Shown here piece by piece: positions 1 through 12,543 of a DNA stretch of 64,000 nt. A program made the position numbers and the translations under genes. This DNA is from Trichoderma breve. Taxonomy: Eukaryota; Ascomycota; Sordariomycetes; Hypocreales; Hypocreaceae. Each line of letters opens with the position of its first letter. Position 1 is the first letter of the stretch. The DNA is taken from assembly GCF_028502605.1 (NCBI RefSeq), contig NC_079233.1:6882001-6946000 (forward strand), in the 5' to 3' direction. The notes under the pieces were generated by a model that was given only the letters and a program-made list of their open reading frames with translations, did no database searches and was not told where the DNA came from.

Positions 1-1141
1 TCAGCCGTGTCTTGGATCGGGAGCATCCAGACCTGCCTACTATTTCTCATTGGCACCTTCTCTGGACGTGCCTTTGATGCTGGATACACCAGGACATTCC
101 TGATAATAGGATTCATCATGCAGGTGGTGGGCATTTTCACGACGAGCGTCTCGACCACATACTGGCAGCTGTTCCTTGCGCAGGGAATTTGCCAGGGCTT
201 GGGCTGTGGGCTTGTCTTTGCACCGACGATTGCCAACATGTCGACATACTTCTCTAAGAAGAAGATCCTGGCCTTGTCGGCGGCTGCTTGCGGCGGTGGA
301 ACTGGAGGCGTTGTCTTCCCCTTGATTGCGCAGCAGCTGATTCCCAAGGTCGGATTCCGCTGGACGGTCCGAGTCATGGGATTTGTGGTTTTGGCCAGCA
401 GCGTCATCATCATTTCGCTCATGAGGACGAGGCTGCCGCCGCGAAAGGCTGGGCCTCTGGTTGACTGGTCTGCTTTCAAAGAGTTGACCTATGTCTTGTT
501 TGCTATTAGCATGTTCATCACGCTCTGGGCAACGTATTTTGCATACTACTACGTAAGTCTTGTTCTGCCCTTTGGATCTCATATAAAACGTTTCTAACAG
601 CAGTCATTAGGCACGCCCGTACTCAATAGATCGACTCGACGGATCTCAATCGACATCTTTTAATATGCTCATGATCATCAATGCCATTGGCATTCCAGGA
701 CGACTTGTACCGGCTTTCCTGGCTGACCGATACTTTGGAGCTGTCAATATGTTCATCCCCACGATCTTGGCCGCGGCCATTTGCATATTTGCTTGGGCGG
801 GTGTCAATTCCATCACTGGAGATTACATCTGGGTCGTCTTCTTTGGCTTCTTCGGCGCCGGCATCCAGGGCATGTTCCCCGCGACAACAGCCGGGCTGAC
901 CAAGGACCTGAGCAAGGCTGGTGTGCGAATCGGCATGATCTTCACCATCATCAGCGTTGCAGCGCTTACTGGGCCGCCGCTGGCTGGAAAGCTGGTTGCG
1001 GTGGCTAATGGAAGCTATATCGGAGCTCAGATATGGGGAGGAGTTTGTCTCGTTGTTGGGGCGCTGTTTCTAATAGGCGCCAGTTGGGCGAGCCAGCGGG
1101 AGCTTAAAAAGAGCAAGGAGCAATCGATCTCTCAGGAGTAA
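1..1141 (+). CDS. MFS monocarboxylate transporter-like protein (3' part)
   Basis: The 5' end lies outside the window; the reading frame is open from base 1. Exons are 1-552 and 611-1141. The 58-nt intron begins GTAAGT and ends TAG and joins ...AYYY to ARPYS in phase 0. The visible 360 residues contain about ten hydrophobic segments. Near the left edge is the SWIGSIQ segment usual in fungal MCT/MCH-type proteins, and there is a long SKKKILALSAAACGGGTGG stretch after a transmembrane helix, as in the MFS loop 4 region. The family (SLC16-like major facilitators) carries monocarboxylates or riboflavin-like compounds across the plasma membrane; the substrate cannot be read here. The tail is short and Lys/Glu/Ser-rich. 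An AATAAA lies at 1193-1198 in the 3' UTR. Confidence 0.85.
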
Positions 1142-1589
1142 AATTAGCATGAAGGATTGAAAAAGAAAAAGAAAAAGAGAAGCGTCAAGAGAAATAAAAG
1201 GAGGAAAGCATATATAGAAGACGGTTGTTTGTTTATGACTGCATGGCTGCGATAACGTTATCATATCCTAGATTCCCGCTATCGATACCGAAAGGGTCGA
1301 ACTTAATCACTAATAGAGATTCAATACTGCGAATGACATCCTTCTGAAAACAACAAATACTCGCCGTAGAGAGCTGTTGCGTGATATTAAAACAAGAAAG
1401 CTTTTTTAGAAAGACGAACGAGCTTGTTTGACGGATTTATGACCAACCTGTAGCGTGTCAATTGATGTGCCGAATCTCTTGCAGTAAAATCACCTGCTAA
1501 ACTGCCCCGCCACATCTTCAACCCGAGAAAGAAAAATCTCAAGCTCACATCAAACAAAACTTCTCTCGCCATAACTGACAACTGCGGTC
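1142..1589. other. Intergenic: 3' UTR and MRF1 promoter
   Basis: No coding sequence is supported. The left part is purine-rich 3' UTR with AATAAA at 1193-1198; the rest should hold the promoter of the release-factor gene. No clear TATA box was seen. Confidence 0.5.
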
Positions 1590-2930
1590 ATGTCAGCAGC
1601 GCCATGGATCTGTCGCAGCTGCGCCAGAGCTCTGCGACGATCCCACCAGCTGCAGATTGTCCGATTCTCCTCCAATGGTGCGCCATAGCCTTCCTTCTCT
1701 CTACCTCGAGCGAATCCCTCAGCTGACAGTTTATGCGCCCAAGATGCTTCCAGTTCTCTGGCCCCGAGCCTCCTCCGCCGCGCTCAATCGCTATCCCAAG
1801 AGCATGACGATCTTCAAAAGAGCCTCAACAGCTCCTTTGATGCTACCAAGGCCAAGCGCGCGGGCGAATTGGGCCGTGTAGCCTCCGCCCTACGAGCATG
1901 GGAGACGGCCCAGTCGTCCATTACAGAACTTGTCTCGATGACAGAGGACCCAGACCAGGATCCAGATCTTGCTTCTATCGCCCGAGACGAGCTGGAAGGG
2001 GAACGCGCGAAGCTGGACCTGCTGGAGAAGAGACTCAAGGAAAGTCTTACGCCGAGACACGCCTTTGCCGATTTACCATGCATGGTTGAGTTTCGACCCG
2101 GGCCGGGAGGTCTTGAGGGCAGATACTTCACCGACACGCTGTTCAAGATGTACAAGGCACTGTGTGCGCGGCGAGGCTACAGGGCCAACGTGCTCAAGTA
2201 CGAAATGGCCGAGGCCGCAGGCGATCAGTCTTCCTCATCGGGAGAACAGCCCGTCCAGGAAGCCGTCCTCGAAATCCAAGACCAGGGCGCCTACGACATC
2301 TTCCGGGGAGAGGCGGGCATGCACCGCGTGCAGCGTATCCCTAGCACTGAGAGTAAAGGTCGAGTGCACACGAGTGCTGTGGCCGTCTGGGTTCTGCCGT
2401 CGTTTCCAGAGGGCGGCAGCGGCGCAGACAATGTCGATGTCGACGATCCGGAGAGCGACTTTTACGTCAATCCTCAGGACGTCAAGATTGAGACGATGAG
2501 AGCCAGGGGAGCTGGTGGTCAGCACGTCAACAAGACTGAGTCTGCTATTCGTATGACGCACATCCCTACTGGTACTGTAGTCTCCATGCAGGATCACCGT
2601 TCGCAGCAGCGCAACCGCGAGGATGCGTGGAAGGTGCTTCGTTCCCGCATTGCTAGTCAGCGTGCCGAGCAGCGGGAAGAGGAGGCATCCAAACTCCGCA
2701 GCAGCGTCTTGTCACAGGCGCAGATCACGCGGGGCGACAAGATCCGCACGTATAATTACAATCAGGACAGATGTACGGACCATAGAGCTGGGATGGACGT
2801 GCACAATTTGCCGGATGTGCTTGAGGGAGGAGAGACGCTGGATAAAGTGATGGAGGCGGCGAGAGAGTGGTTGGTGGGCAAGGAGGTTGAAATGCTGGTC
2901 CTGGAGGAAGAGGCCAAAGCAAAGAAGTGA
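1590..2930 (+). CDS. MRF1: Mitochondrial peptide chain release factor 1
   Basis: Class I release factor that ends translation at UAA/UAG on mitochondrial ribosomes. The decisive motif is GAGGQHVNKTESAIR, holding the catalytic GGQ that triggers peptidyl-tRNA hydrolysis, in the C-terminal half; a lysine-rich tail follows. The ORF reads cleanly upstream of base 1869 to an in-frame TAG at 1686-1688, and the same frame before it starts at ATG 1590 with an Arg/Ser-rich presequence fit for mitochondrial import. I therefore infer an intron at 1678-1743: donor GTGCGC, branch GCTGAC at 1722-1727, acceptor AAG. It removes the stop and gives a 424-residue protein, close to yeast Mrf1 (about 413). Exons: 1590-1677 and 1744-2930. 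The catalytic part is certain; the first exon is a model. Confidence 0.9.
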
Positions 2931-3386
2931 AGGGGCACTTTTGTATGAATACATGTGTACGATGAGAAGAAGATTGGGCAAGTCTCCCGTTTTAAGATAT
3001 AGATCATGGTATGGTGTACGATATATGTGTATATACCTATGTGTATGAGTGTGAACTTGGATATGCATCACGAGAGAGAAATGATGAAGAATACACTCTT
3101 TGTGGAAATGAGTGAATCCATCACACATTGATGTATAACAGGTTCCTTTCTGGCCTCTTTTCGGCCGTGTTAATTGCATCAACTATTCCGCATAGCTGTC
3201 TATCCGCCGTAACTCCAAGTAAATCACATCTCAGCCGCTTCCAAATCCAATATAACCAATTATGACCCCCATTCGGGCCTGGTATAGCCGCCGTGATTCC
3301 AGCACCGCATAATTCCATGGGGAAACAAAAATAAAAAAAGAAAAAGGAAAAGAAAAAAAAAAGTAGCCTGCACTCGTATGTATGCT
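2931..3386. other. Intergenic between convergent genes
   Basis: Shared 3' region of MRF1 and the minus-strand RD/KE-rich gene. It holds an alternating TATATGTGTATATAC-like stretch near 3010-3050 and an A/G-rich tract at about 3325-3363. No gene is supported. Confidence 0.5.
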
Positions 3387-4862
3387 TCACATTAAACCTC
3401 CCAAAACGACTTTGCCCAAGCCCGCCACTTCAGACCTTGCGTGCGATCTGCTGTGGTCTTCAAAATCCTTAACCACGCCCTGTACGATGATTTTACGGAT
3501 TTTCGAGTCCGCCTTGGTGAAGAGCTCGGCAATAGGAGCTGAGCACTCTCTGGGCGACGGCACCAGCGCTAGGAAGCGCGTGTAGCAGTCAATGAGCACA
3601 TCGCACAGCGTCGCAAACGTCTCGAAGAAGTCGGGATCGAACGGCAATGACGGCGTCAGGAGATATGTGTATTCCTCGCCGGGAAGTAGGTCGGACTCGG
3701 AGGCCGCAAAGTTCATAACAGCGGGCGCCGGACCGGCGTTGTTGGAGCCGCCGGCGGGTGAGTGATGGCCAGAGGCCGACGAATCGTCAATGGTGACGTC
3801 TGCGGATGTAGAGCGGCGGGTTTTCGTGCCGGGACGGCGGAACATGTTGGGGATGCGGGCGCGGGTGAGGGCGGCGGTGGAGGAGTCGCCGTGGAGCTGC
3901 TGGAAGGAGTCGAACTCGGCGAGGAGGGCGTTGAGGCAGCGGAGGAACTCGAGGGGCGTGGAGGAGTAGAGGTCGTGGATGGTGGGGATGGAGAGGCCGA
4001 GGAGCAGGTAGTTGGTGGCCTTGCGGGAGAGCTTGCGAGGGTCGAAGCTGGGCATGCGGGAGAGGTCGGGCTTATCGAAGAGGTATGTGTTGAACCAGTA
4101 GACGCGGCCTTCGTGGCTGTTTGATGGTGACGACGATGGTCAGTTCATGTGTGTTATGTGTCTCATTGTAGCTAGATGAAGAACAACTTACGCCTTTCGC
4201 AGGTAGTCCAGCGTCGACACCCGCTTCTGGGCCGTCTCCGTGATCTGCTGGTGAAGCACATGCGCCTCGCCCTGCGCCAGCGCCCACATGGTGCTGCTCA
4301 TGCCTGGACGCGCCTCGACCGGCGTTGCTGGAGGAGGAACCATGGCAGCGACTGTGGCGGCTCGCGAGATCATGGATGGTTCGGGGGGGCTAAACGGCAC
4401 TCGAGGCCCTTCGATAGCGTCCCTCCGGCTGTCCTTTTCCTGGTCCCTCTCCTTTTCCCTCTCCTTTTCCTTTTCTTTTTCCTTATCCTTTATGACACCG
4501 TCCTTGCTCACAATCTTGGCCGCGGCGGCGAGTGCCTGAGCGAGGTCGGGAACAGCAGGTGTATCGGTGTTCGCGTTGGCTGTGTTGGCGTTGTTGGCAG
4601 CGTTGCGACGTCGAGAGCCGGGCAGTGATGCCTTGAGCGAGGAGAAGGACGCCTTGCGCTCCTTGGAGCTGCTGCGGACGGCGGACAGCGACGAGGAGGA
4701 GTTGTCGGGAGGGCCACGATCACGGTGATCACGGTCACGATCACGGCCACGATCCTTGTCTCGGTCTCGATCTCGGTGATCTCGGTCGCGGGTGGATGGT
4801 CGCGGCAGGTTGAGCGACGCTGGACTGAAGAGGGCGCCCGAGGTGGCGCTTGAAGGCGCCAT
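3387..4862 (-). CDS. Uncharacterised conserved-type protein, RD- and KE-rich
   Basis: Two exons, 4192-4862 and 3387-4116 (intron 4117-4191, GTAAGT...ACTGAC...CAG, phase 2), encode 466 residues. The N-terminal half is disordered: an Arg/Asp repeat at about residues 24-50, Ser-rich stretches, and a Lys/Glu repeat at about 128-145. The join falls inside a well-ordered stretch (TLDYLRKA then HEGRVYWFNTYLF), so the splice is well supported. The C-terminal part looks globular and helical, with YLLLGLSIPTIHDLYSSTPL and a Ser/Gly-rich insert. I do not recognise the domain. RD and KE repeats are common in nuclear RNA-processing and chromatin proteins, so a nuclear role is possible but not shown. No signal peptide or membrane helix is visible. 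Confidence 0.75.
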
Positions 4863-5826
4863 GGCTGTTGCTCTGCTTTTATTGGATTGGCACTATTGGG
4901 GTCTTGGGTCGTGGGGGCTTTTCGCCTTGCAACGTTTTTGCGCTCGGGATCGAGGCGATAAGCGGCGCTTAATTTTGTCTTGCGTTAGCGAGTTGTGCTA
5001 CTCCGTTTCTCGTGGCAAGTAATAATAAGGAAATTCATGCAAAGTGTCGTAAAAGGCAGGGCAGATGGGAGATGACAGATGACAGATGATACGACACGAC
5101 ACGAGGCCGTATTGAATCATGGCATGGGATGGTATTGAAGTAGGGAGGCGGGATGCAGAAGAACAAAATAAACAAACAAACAGTGAAAAGGAAAACACAG
5201 GGCAACCTACGAGAGTCGCTCCCTTTTTCTCCCTTGTCGTTTTCTCTTCAAGATTCTTTTTCGTATCCGGCGTCAGCTCATGGCGGTGGATTTTGCTTCG
5301 ACTGGATATGCGATGTATGGATGAGATGGGATACACGAGTGATTATTCCAATTTGGCGGTAAAAGGAGAGAGACGTCGGTGCTTGCGACTTTAACTGCAT
5401 GCATGCAGCTTTTTCAGACCCAGAGTCGTATTGCCTGTTGCTTTTGGGTATTTGGCCAGGCTGTGATGCAACGCGATGCAGTCACGGCGCATTCAGGGAA
5501 AAGCGTTATTCCGAACTTTGATCCCGAGACCCTTATTTTCTCTTTCTGTCCTCGAAATTCTTACAATTGAAAGCTCAATTGATGCTGTAGAATTACTAGC
5601 AATAATGGCGTGACGCTGAATGGAGAAAGGGGACGGGGTTAAAATCACATGGGTTTCACGTTGGCGGAGACTGGACAGAACTTGTAAGTGCAGTAAAGAA
5701 TCTCAACCTCAATGGTATCAACAACATCACCAGTCCATCACATTAATAGATGCATGTACAGCTAGGTACAGGTATATATAAAAAACATTTCAACAAGGTA
5801 CTCATTCATTTCATTCATATCATCAG
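4863..5826. other. Intergenic; promoter side and 3' side of flanking minus-strand genes
   Basis: Probable promoter and 5' UTR of the RD/KE-rich gene and 3' region of the sugar porter. Only short chance frames occur. A perfect 14-bp palindrome CTGCATGCATGCAG lies at 5395-5408. Confidence 0.45.
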
Positions 5827-7638
5827 TTACACGGCCTTGTCGGGGGTAACTTCCTCACGCTCAACATGCTCTAGCTCAACGCCCTTGTTAAGCACATGCT
5901 CCACGTCCGCCTGTCGCTGGTCCTCGCTGATGAGGCCAAACAAAATGTCCATGTCCTCGAGAGTGCGGCCCTTGGTCTCCTTGATAAAGAGGACGACAAA
6001 CGCCAACATGCCGCAGCAGAAGCAGCCAAACATGATAAAAGTGCGCCAGCCGATGTGGTTGACGGCAGCGGGCGTGATTTCTGTAATGACAAAGTTGAAC
6101 AGCCACTGCGTGGAGGCGGCGAGACCGACACCGTACTCACGGAGACGTGTAGGGAAGATCTGTAAGTTGAGTGTTGGTTAGCATACGAGGACATATTTAT
6201 GTGGTGTTGATGATGATGGATATATGGATTTCATCTCTTACCTCAGAGACATAGACCCAGGGGGTTGGGCCCCAGGAAAAGGAGTATCCGATCACGTAGA
6301 GATAGATCATGACAACCATGGCAATGGACGCCGACGAAACCGTGCTGCTCTTGGGGTCGGGCGGGTGCGTCGCGAGAACGGCTCCAATGATGAACATCAT
6401 GGTGGCCATCCAGATGGCACCGCCAATCAGACTCCTCTTGCGGCCCCATCGATCGATGCCGATGAACAGGAAGATGGCCGTGGCAACAACCTTGACGGTG
6501 CCGTAGACACCAGTTGCAAACAGCGACGAGTTTGTGCTGCTGACGCCGACCGTCTCGAAGATCTCGGGGGCATAGTATCCAATGCTGTTGGTTCCGGAGA
6601 ACTGCTGCCAGAACATGATGCCAAAGGCCAGTGCAAAACGGTTCCAGTTACCCTTCTTCAGTGTCTCCTTCCAGGTGACGCCCTCGGTAAGGGCCATCTC
6701 TTCCTCGATGGAGGCTCGGATCTCAGCCATTTCCTTCTGTACTTCAATATTGTCCGGAGACTCGTTGCGAATGTAGGACAGAGACCGCAGGGCTTCTTCG
6801 TGGCGTTGCTTCTTCATCAGCCATCGTGGCGACTCCTTGAGGAAGAAGAGGCCGCACAGCATGAGGCCGCCCGGCACAAGCTGGATGCCGACGGGGACGC
6901 GCCACTGCTTGGTGCTCTGCTTGATGTGCAGAGACACGCCGTAGTCGAGCCAATAGGCAAAGGTGCTTCCGATGACGAGAAACTCCTGGAAAAGACCGGC
7001 GACACGGCCACGGATGGCCGGCGGGCAGTTCTCGCTGACGAAGACGGGTGTGATGGCGGACATGCCACCGATGCCGAAGCCGGCAATGACACGGCCGCCG
7101 TAGATCTGACCAATGGTGTGCTGGGCGCTCGTCTGGATGGCGGCGCCGACGAGGAAGATGACGGTGAAGAGCATGAGGGAGTAGCGTCGGCCGAAGCGTT
7201 CGTTGAGGAAAGCCGCGGTGATGGCGCCGAAGAAGCAGCCGGCCGTGAGCAGGGAGACGACGTTGGAGGCTACATGGGCGTTTTCAGTGGACGCGAAGCC
7301 GCTTGAGTCTGTGGGGAGGCCAAAGTCTGATTTGAAGCTCTTGAGCGCGAGCACGCTGCCCATGACACCCGTATCATAACCTTGAAGAGAGAGAGAGAGG
7401 AGATGTTAGCGTATGCACATTATATGGATCTCGGGTTCGTCAACCGTGAATGACTGGAACATGGTGATGAAGGCCAGAAACAAAAGAGCAGTAAATAGCT
7501 CTTGTACATGTAGTTTATTCCCAAACGTTGTGAAGAGACAGAGAAAAGAAAGAAAGAGGGATACACACCAAAGAGCAGTGAGCCCAGGTAGGCCACCGAC
7601 GTGAGGATATACACGCGATAATTCTTAAAGAACTTCAT
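5827..7638 (-). CDS. MFS sugar porter (SP family)
   Basis: Proton-coupled sugar or polyol/quinate permease of the plasma membrane. Three exons, 7569-7638, 6242-7380 and 5827-6159, with introns 7381-7568 (GTGTGT...AAG) and 6160-6241 (GTAAGA...CAG), give 513 residues. Family signatures in order are LFGYDTGVMG in helix 1 (split by intron 1), NERFGRRYS in loop 2-3, GRVIAGFGIGGMSA, ESPRWLMKK after helix 6, FWQQFSGTNSIGYY in helix 7, IDRWGRKRS, and KETKGRTLEDMD after helix 12. Twelve helices can be placed, at the usual family length. The start MKFFKNYRVY is chosen because residues further upstream are not sugar-porter-like. Quinate permeases and hexose transporters share these motifs, so the substrate is open. 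Confidence 0.9.
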
Positions 7639-10007
7639 ATTGGCGACTTCTACTTCCAGTCCCAACCACAGAAGATGCCAACTACTGTATAACAAACATC
7701 AACTGGATGGGGGGTCTCATGCCCTTGATATATGAACGAGAGCTCTCTCCCGTCTTTTACCCAATTCATCCTTTCGTCCCATCCACAAGTGAGCAACAAC
7801 GTTAAACAAGCCGATCATCCATATTGCGGTGCGCTAACGCCCGTTTCTGTGCATCGGTTGGCGGGATAAAGGTGGATAGACCTCGAGCAGGGCCGTTATC
7901 CCTTGTTTGTTTTTTTCGCCTTCTCTTGCTTAGTAGTAGTAGTAGACTTTTTTTCTCTCTCACTTTCCCCAACCCCAGACCCCATTCCCCATCCCCGTGT
8001 GCCCATGGGGGGCAGAAAATCGTGGAGGATGGATTAGGCACGGCGCCTGTGGTTCCGCATTTCAAGGGCAAGGGACAAATCGCGCGAAGCTGATTCCCTG
8101 ATTTCCCCAGCTAGACTCCCCGCATAGAGGCTGATATCCCCGCACCTACACACGGCTCAAGACGGCTAAGGAGGACTTTTTGGGCCAAGGCTGGGGAATG
8201 GCCTCGCTTTAAAACAGCCCGAAGGGTGTGGGGGATGGAGTCATGCCTTCGCTGGGAGGTTGCCGAGATGCCGGTGGCTTTACTGTATGCTTGGATTTAC
8301 CCGCCAATGAGGAGGGAGGATAGAAAGGACACTTTGTTGACGAGGATGGAGCACTATTGGATTTTTTACTCGTCATGAGGTTTTGATTGTATTTCTTCAG
8401 GTCTGGGTAGTGGGTGAAAGAGGTGATTTATAAGGAGGAGAAAACACCATGAAGGTTGGCTACATACACGTATTCAGCACCGAGATAGCTCGGTCATATG
8501 GCTGCCGATCCTTCCACCCTCTAGAGCCAACAGCAAGGGAGCATTCCTCCATCCGTATTCATGCCTTTGCATTTAGCTTCCATATTAGACCATATTCCCA
8601 TGTTTGGGGTGGCATCCGACGCTACACAACCACATGCCAGGCCGCACACAACACTTGGACTTACCAGGATTCGTGCACAATGGAAGCGTTCCAATAGGAC
8701 GGCCACCAAGAGCTCATGGTCATGCTTCAAATAGCCTTCGATAATTCTTTTTGTCTTTGCTGCACCTCGGGGTATTGCTCCGAGCTACACATGCTTTTAC
8801 TTTGATACTCACCACGAGCCACTCCAATAAACACAAAAGTGCTGTGAAACTGGTTGTTTTGGAGGCAATCATGGACGCGGATTCATGGAAAATCTGGCTC
8901 CACAGTTTTGGCTGAAAAGGCCGAGCTGGCGTCTTCTTATAGAAGCTATGGGGACTCAAAAAGCGAGCTCTCCAAAGGTATACTATCTCCATTTTCTCTG
9001 TGATCGTTGAAAAGCCCGTCTTTGGTAGCGTATGCAATGACGCTTGTGGTCGTTTCTCGGCATCTTGGCTCCCCCACGGCGGCTTCGCGGGGCCGACTGC
9101 CGTACGCAATGAGACGGGCCCTAGGGATTAATAACCACGTATTCACCCGTAGTCTAACTTGGCGCTTGGCACAATCAGCTGTTTATGAAGTTTTATTCAT
9201 ACATGGCCATGTTTTCCAGATGCTGAGTCCTTTTTGGCTGAATTTGTGTGGCTTGAATAGCCTTGGAAAATAAATCTTCCTTCATACAGAGTGTTTTTGT
9301 CATATCAAATCGTGACGTTAAGGAATATTCTATTCGCCCCTTGCGTTCTCCATTGTGCTCATCTGTGGCTTCGACGCCACCCGAGGCACAGTACACGGAA
9401 AGGAACTCGGCAAGAGACTTGGCGCAGCATCTCCAAGAAATTAATCGGCGCGGGATGTGGTGGGATGCTAGCTTCAGTACTACATGCGCACTACATGTCT
9501 TCTAGGGCCTTGGCAATTGAACTCCAAAAGATGGTTGCTTCTAGGTGCAATGATGGCGAGAGGCTCAGAAGTAGTCTAGATGACGGGACCGTTAGTTAAC
9601 ACCAGAGGCGATACAAGTTAATACAAAGAATTAATCATTCGTTTTTTAGCGCCATGACAATACCCGTGATGTAGAAACTGGAAGCGTTGAGAGCCTCAGA
9701 ATAAGCTAAGGAGCTAACTGTGTAGATCTCATACCCCAGAAACACTATCTGTGTTTATTAGAGAAGACATGACTTGTGTACCTTTTACAGATTACGTCCC
9801 TCTCAATGTTGAATGTATTTATCATGAGATCATTTGCACAAGCCTACGGGAATCAATACGAGCCAAGGTGAAATATCAAGAGTACAGTTGTAAAATGAAC
9901 TAAAAATTGAAATGGTATATCCGGTAACTATAAAATTTCTATATACAAGCCCAATCTATTTGGGCAAACATCCTTTTTCTAAAACAAACAACTCATTTAC
10001 TGGGGCC
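7639..10007. other. 2.4-kb intergenic region, no gene recognised
   Basis: Next to the transporter start is a CT-rich stretch (about 7895-7990) typical of fungal promoters. The rest contains only short frames with no recognisable protein on either strand. The last part (about 9600-10007) is AT-rich 3' flank of the protease gene. A small unrecognised gene or noncoding RNA cannot be excluded. Confidence 0.4.
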
Positions 10008-12543
10008 TTAGTCCTGGGGCCTCAGTCCCTCAGCCATGGCCAGCAGCAGGCCAAGAGCCTTGTGGGCTGGAGACAGGGTCTTCTTCTTCGAAGACGACGT
10101 GTCACCGGACGCCGCGGGTTTGTCATCCGAAGAGTGTGTAGAAGTTGGCTGAGGAGCCGCCGTAGTAGTCGGGTCAGACTTTAAGGATCCAGAAGATGGG
10201 GTGGCGGCCTCGTCAGACTTGATGGGCTTCGTAGGCGCGACCGAAAAGGCACATGCGCCGTTGTGCCAGGCGGCCTTGGCGGCGTTCACCCAGAGCAGTT
10301 CAGGCTTGCCAAGCATCTCAGCGGTGTAGAACAGACGACAGTCGGCGGGCTGGTAGATGAAGTGGGTAGGGACCTGGTCGTTGAATGGAGCAAATGCGTT
10401 TCTAAAGTTGACTGATCCTGAGCTGACTCTGAAGGGAAGCTTGTCCAGGGGAGGAGGGATGGCAGCCGAGAACACGGAGTATTCCTTTTCGGTAAACAGA
10501 GGCTTCTTAGCGTTGGTGGCGTTTTGAACGAGTTCATTGGCCTCGTCGTAAAGCTGTGAGATGTTTTCAAGTTCGAGAACCTGGCTGCCCTTGACACCAC
10601 CGATTCCCTGCATGGGACCGTTTTGGGCGCGACCACCAGCGGCGAAAACACGGACGCCATAGGGAATCATGTGGTTGATGAAGACGGTGCAGGTTGAGGA
10701 GCACTGGCCGTCAGTGAGCTAGCGGTAGCTGTTAGTAAAAGGACGAGGATGGACTATCAGGGCGAGAAATGGCTGCTTACAATGACAATGTTCTCGGGCT
10801 TGAAAGGAGGCTCCGTTCCATTGAGGCCTCCTCCAAGGCCAAAGATGTTGATGGGGGCGGAGTTGGGGTCAGTTTCGTCAAAGTCGTTGGCGGCGACAAT
10901 GGCCGTTGAGGGGACACCGAATGTCTCAAAGGGGCCCAGGAAATCTGCCGTGGTCTTAAACGTAGTCTTTTGGTCTGGCTGGACCAATTCGGGGACGAAG
11001 AAGTCGAACTGAGTCAGCAGCAAGTTGTCGGAGGGATTCTTGACGCGGCTGACGGTTTCGACAATAAACTGGGTAGCAGGAACAGAGCGGAATCGGGTTG
11101 CCGAGAAGATGGTCATGTTGGGGAAGAAGATGCTGACCAAGCCGAAGCCCGAGTCGACAACACCACCGCCGTTGTTGGTGACGTCGATGATGATCCTGGA
11201 CTTGCCGGCAGCGACAGCCCTTTTAACAAAATCCTGAGCCTCGAGAGCAAAGTTCTTAATCTGGTCATCTGGGAGGCCACCGCCTGCGGTCAAAAAGGTA
11301 GGAACAGTCAAGACAGCAACGTCTTTAAGTTCTGCATCATTAGGAAAGTATCCAACCAACAGGTTGAAGGGATCCTTAACAACGGGCTTGGGGTATGTCT
11401 CAGGTGCGGGTTTCTCCTGTGCTGCCTCATCCGCTCGCTTAATGTTCTTGACAATCTCTTCGACAGACCTCTTCTTCGAGGGCTTAGCAGACTTGGGGTC
11501 GCAGATGGCATCCCACAGCGCCTCGCCAGTTTGGAAAGTGAAGCTACCGAGTGCTGACAGCGCGCCTGTGCTGAGAGGGTAAGAAGCCTTGGTTCCATTG
11601 GCATGTGTCACGTTGAACTCATGGACGCCTGGGAATGATTGGAAGAAGGAAAAGCCGCCATCGTTCTCTGAGCCATCGCGGCCAATGGGCACGTTGGCCA
11701 GCATGGAATTGTATCGAGCATCGGCGTCCTGGAGACCGACATTCTCGGAAAGTTCCTCGATATACACCTCGGCACCAACTCCGTTGATGAGTATCACAGG
11801 GGATACGTCTGTGTTTCCAGCTGCTAGGAGTTCGCCGTCCCCTGTTTGCCATGCTCAGTTAGACACCTATACTCGGTCATGGAGGGAGAAAGAATAGAGA
11901 CATACCCAGTGTGTAAAGTTTGGGAATAGCGACACCATCAGTGGAGAGTGAAACTAAAGAAAGAGAGCTAACCCAGGCAATGGCGCCGAATGAACACGGC
12001 GTGAGAGCGAGATGGCCATCATTCGCAAAGCCAATGAGATGGGTCAAGTCGAGGTCAAAGTCGTATTGGGACTTGTACAGGCCCGCGGCTGCCCTATCAC
12101 GAATGTTTGCCATGCCACCAAAGAGGTCGATGGTGGAGGAGACAGAGCCTTTGGGCGGATCTAGATATGCCCAGTTAGACTGTGCCACAGGGGGGAAGAG
12201 GACGAAAGACGAGATATACCTCTCAGAATCTCGCTCGTGGATTGCCATTGAAGATATTTGGTGTAGTCGTCGACGAAGCTCACTGCGAGGTCGGACTTGA
12301 AAGGTAGTGATTCCAAGCAAGCAAGTCCAAGCTCACTCGAAAATAGGTTCACTGCGTTGTATTAGGCGAGGTGATGCAGAGACAATGCCAACAAATTCAA
12401 GACTGACCATTTTTTTTAACCAAGGCGGCAATCTGTGCACAAGGCTCGGCAGCGGGAGTTTTTGCTGATGATGTTGATGCTTCTGCGGCGAGTGCCGTTG
12501 TCGCGAGAGCCGCGACGGCGGAGAGGCGTGATAACCAAGCCAT
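10008..12543 (-). CDS. Secreted CPAF-like serine peptidase, family S41
   Basis: Five exons: 12408-12543, 12220-12351, 11906-12160, 10781-11841 and 10008-10718. Introns are 56, 59, 64 and 62 nt; the phases fit and the protein is 764 residues. The N-terminus MAWLSRLSAVAALATTALAA is a clear signal peptide. The core carries ordinary S41 features: DVTNNGGGVVDSGFG (strand and loop of the catalytic core), then NIVILTDGQCSSTC, whose Ser lies where the S41 nucleophile sits in the fungal CPAF-like group; the last intron falls inside this motif. A lysine/proline-rich linker near the middle may be a processing site. The C-terminus is Ser/Thr-rich and ends in a weak hydrophobic patch. It is predicted to act outside the cell or in the wall; the substrate is unknown. 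Confidence 0.88.

Noticed and set aside
1814..2597. Minus-strand frames across MRF1
   Set aside because: They overlap the GGQ-bearing gene and have no motif of their own.
6224..7306. Long 360-codon plus-strand frame opposite the sugar porter
   Set aside because: It is an antisense shadow: the minus strand holds all family motifs, and the plus frame is only Asp/Glu/Gly-rich.
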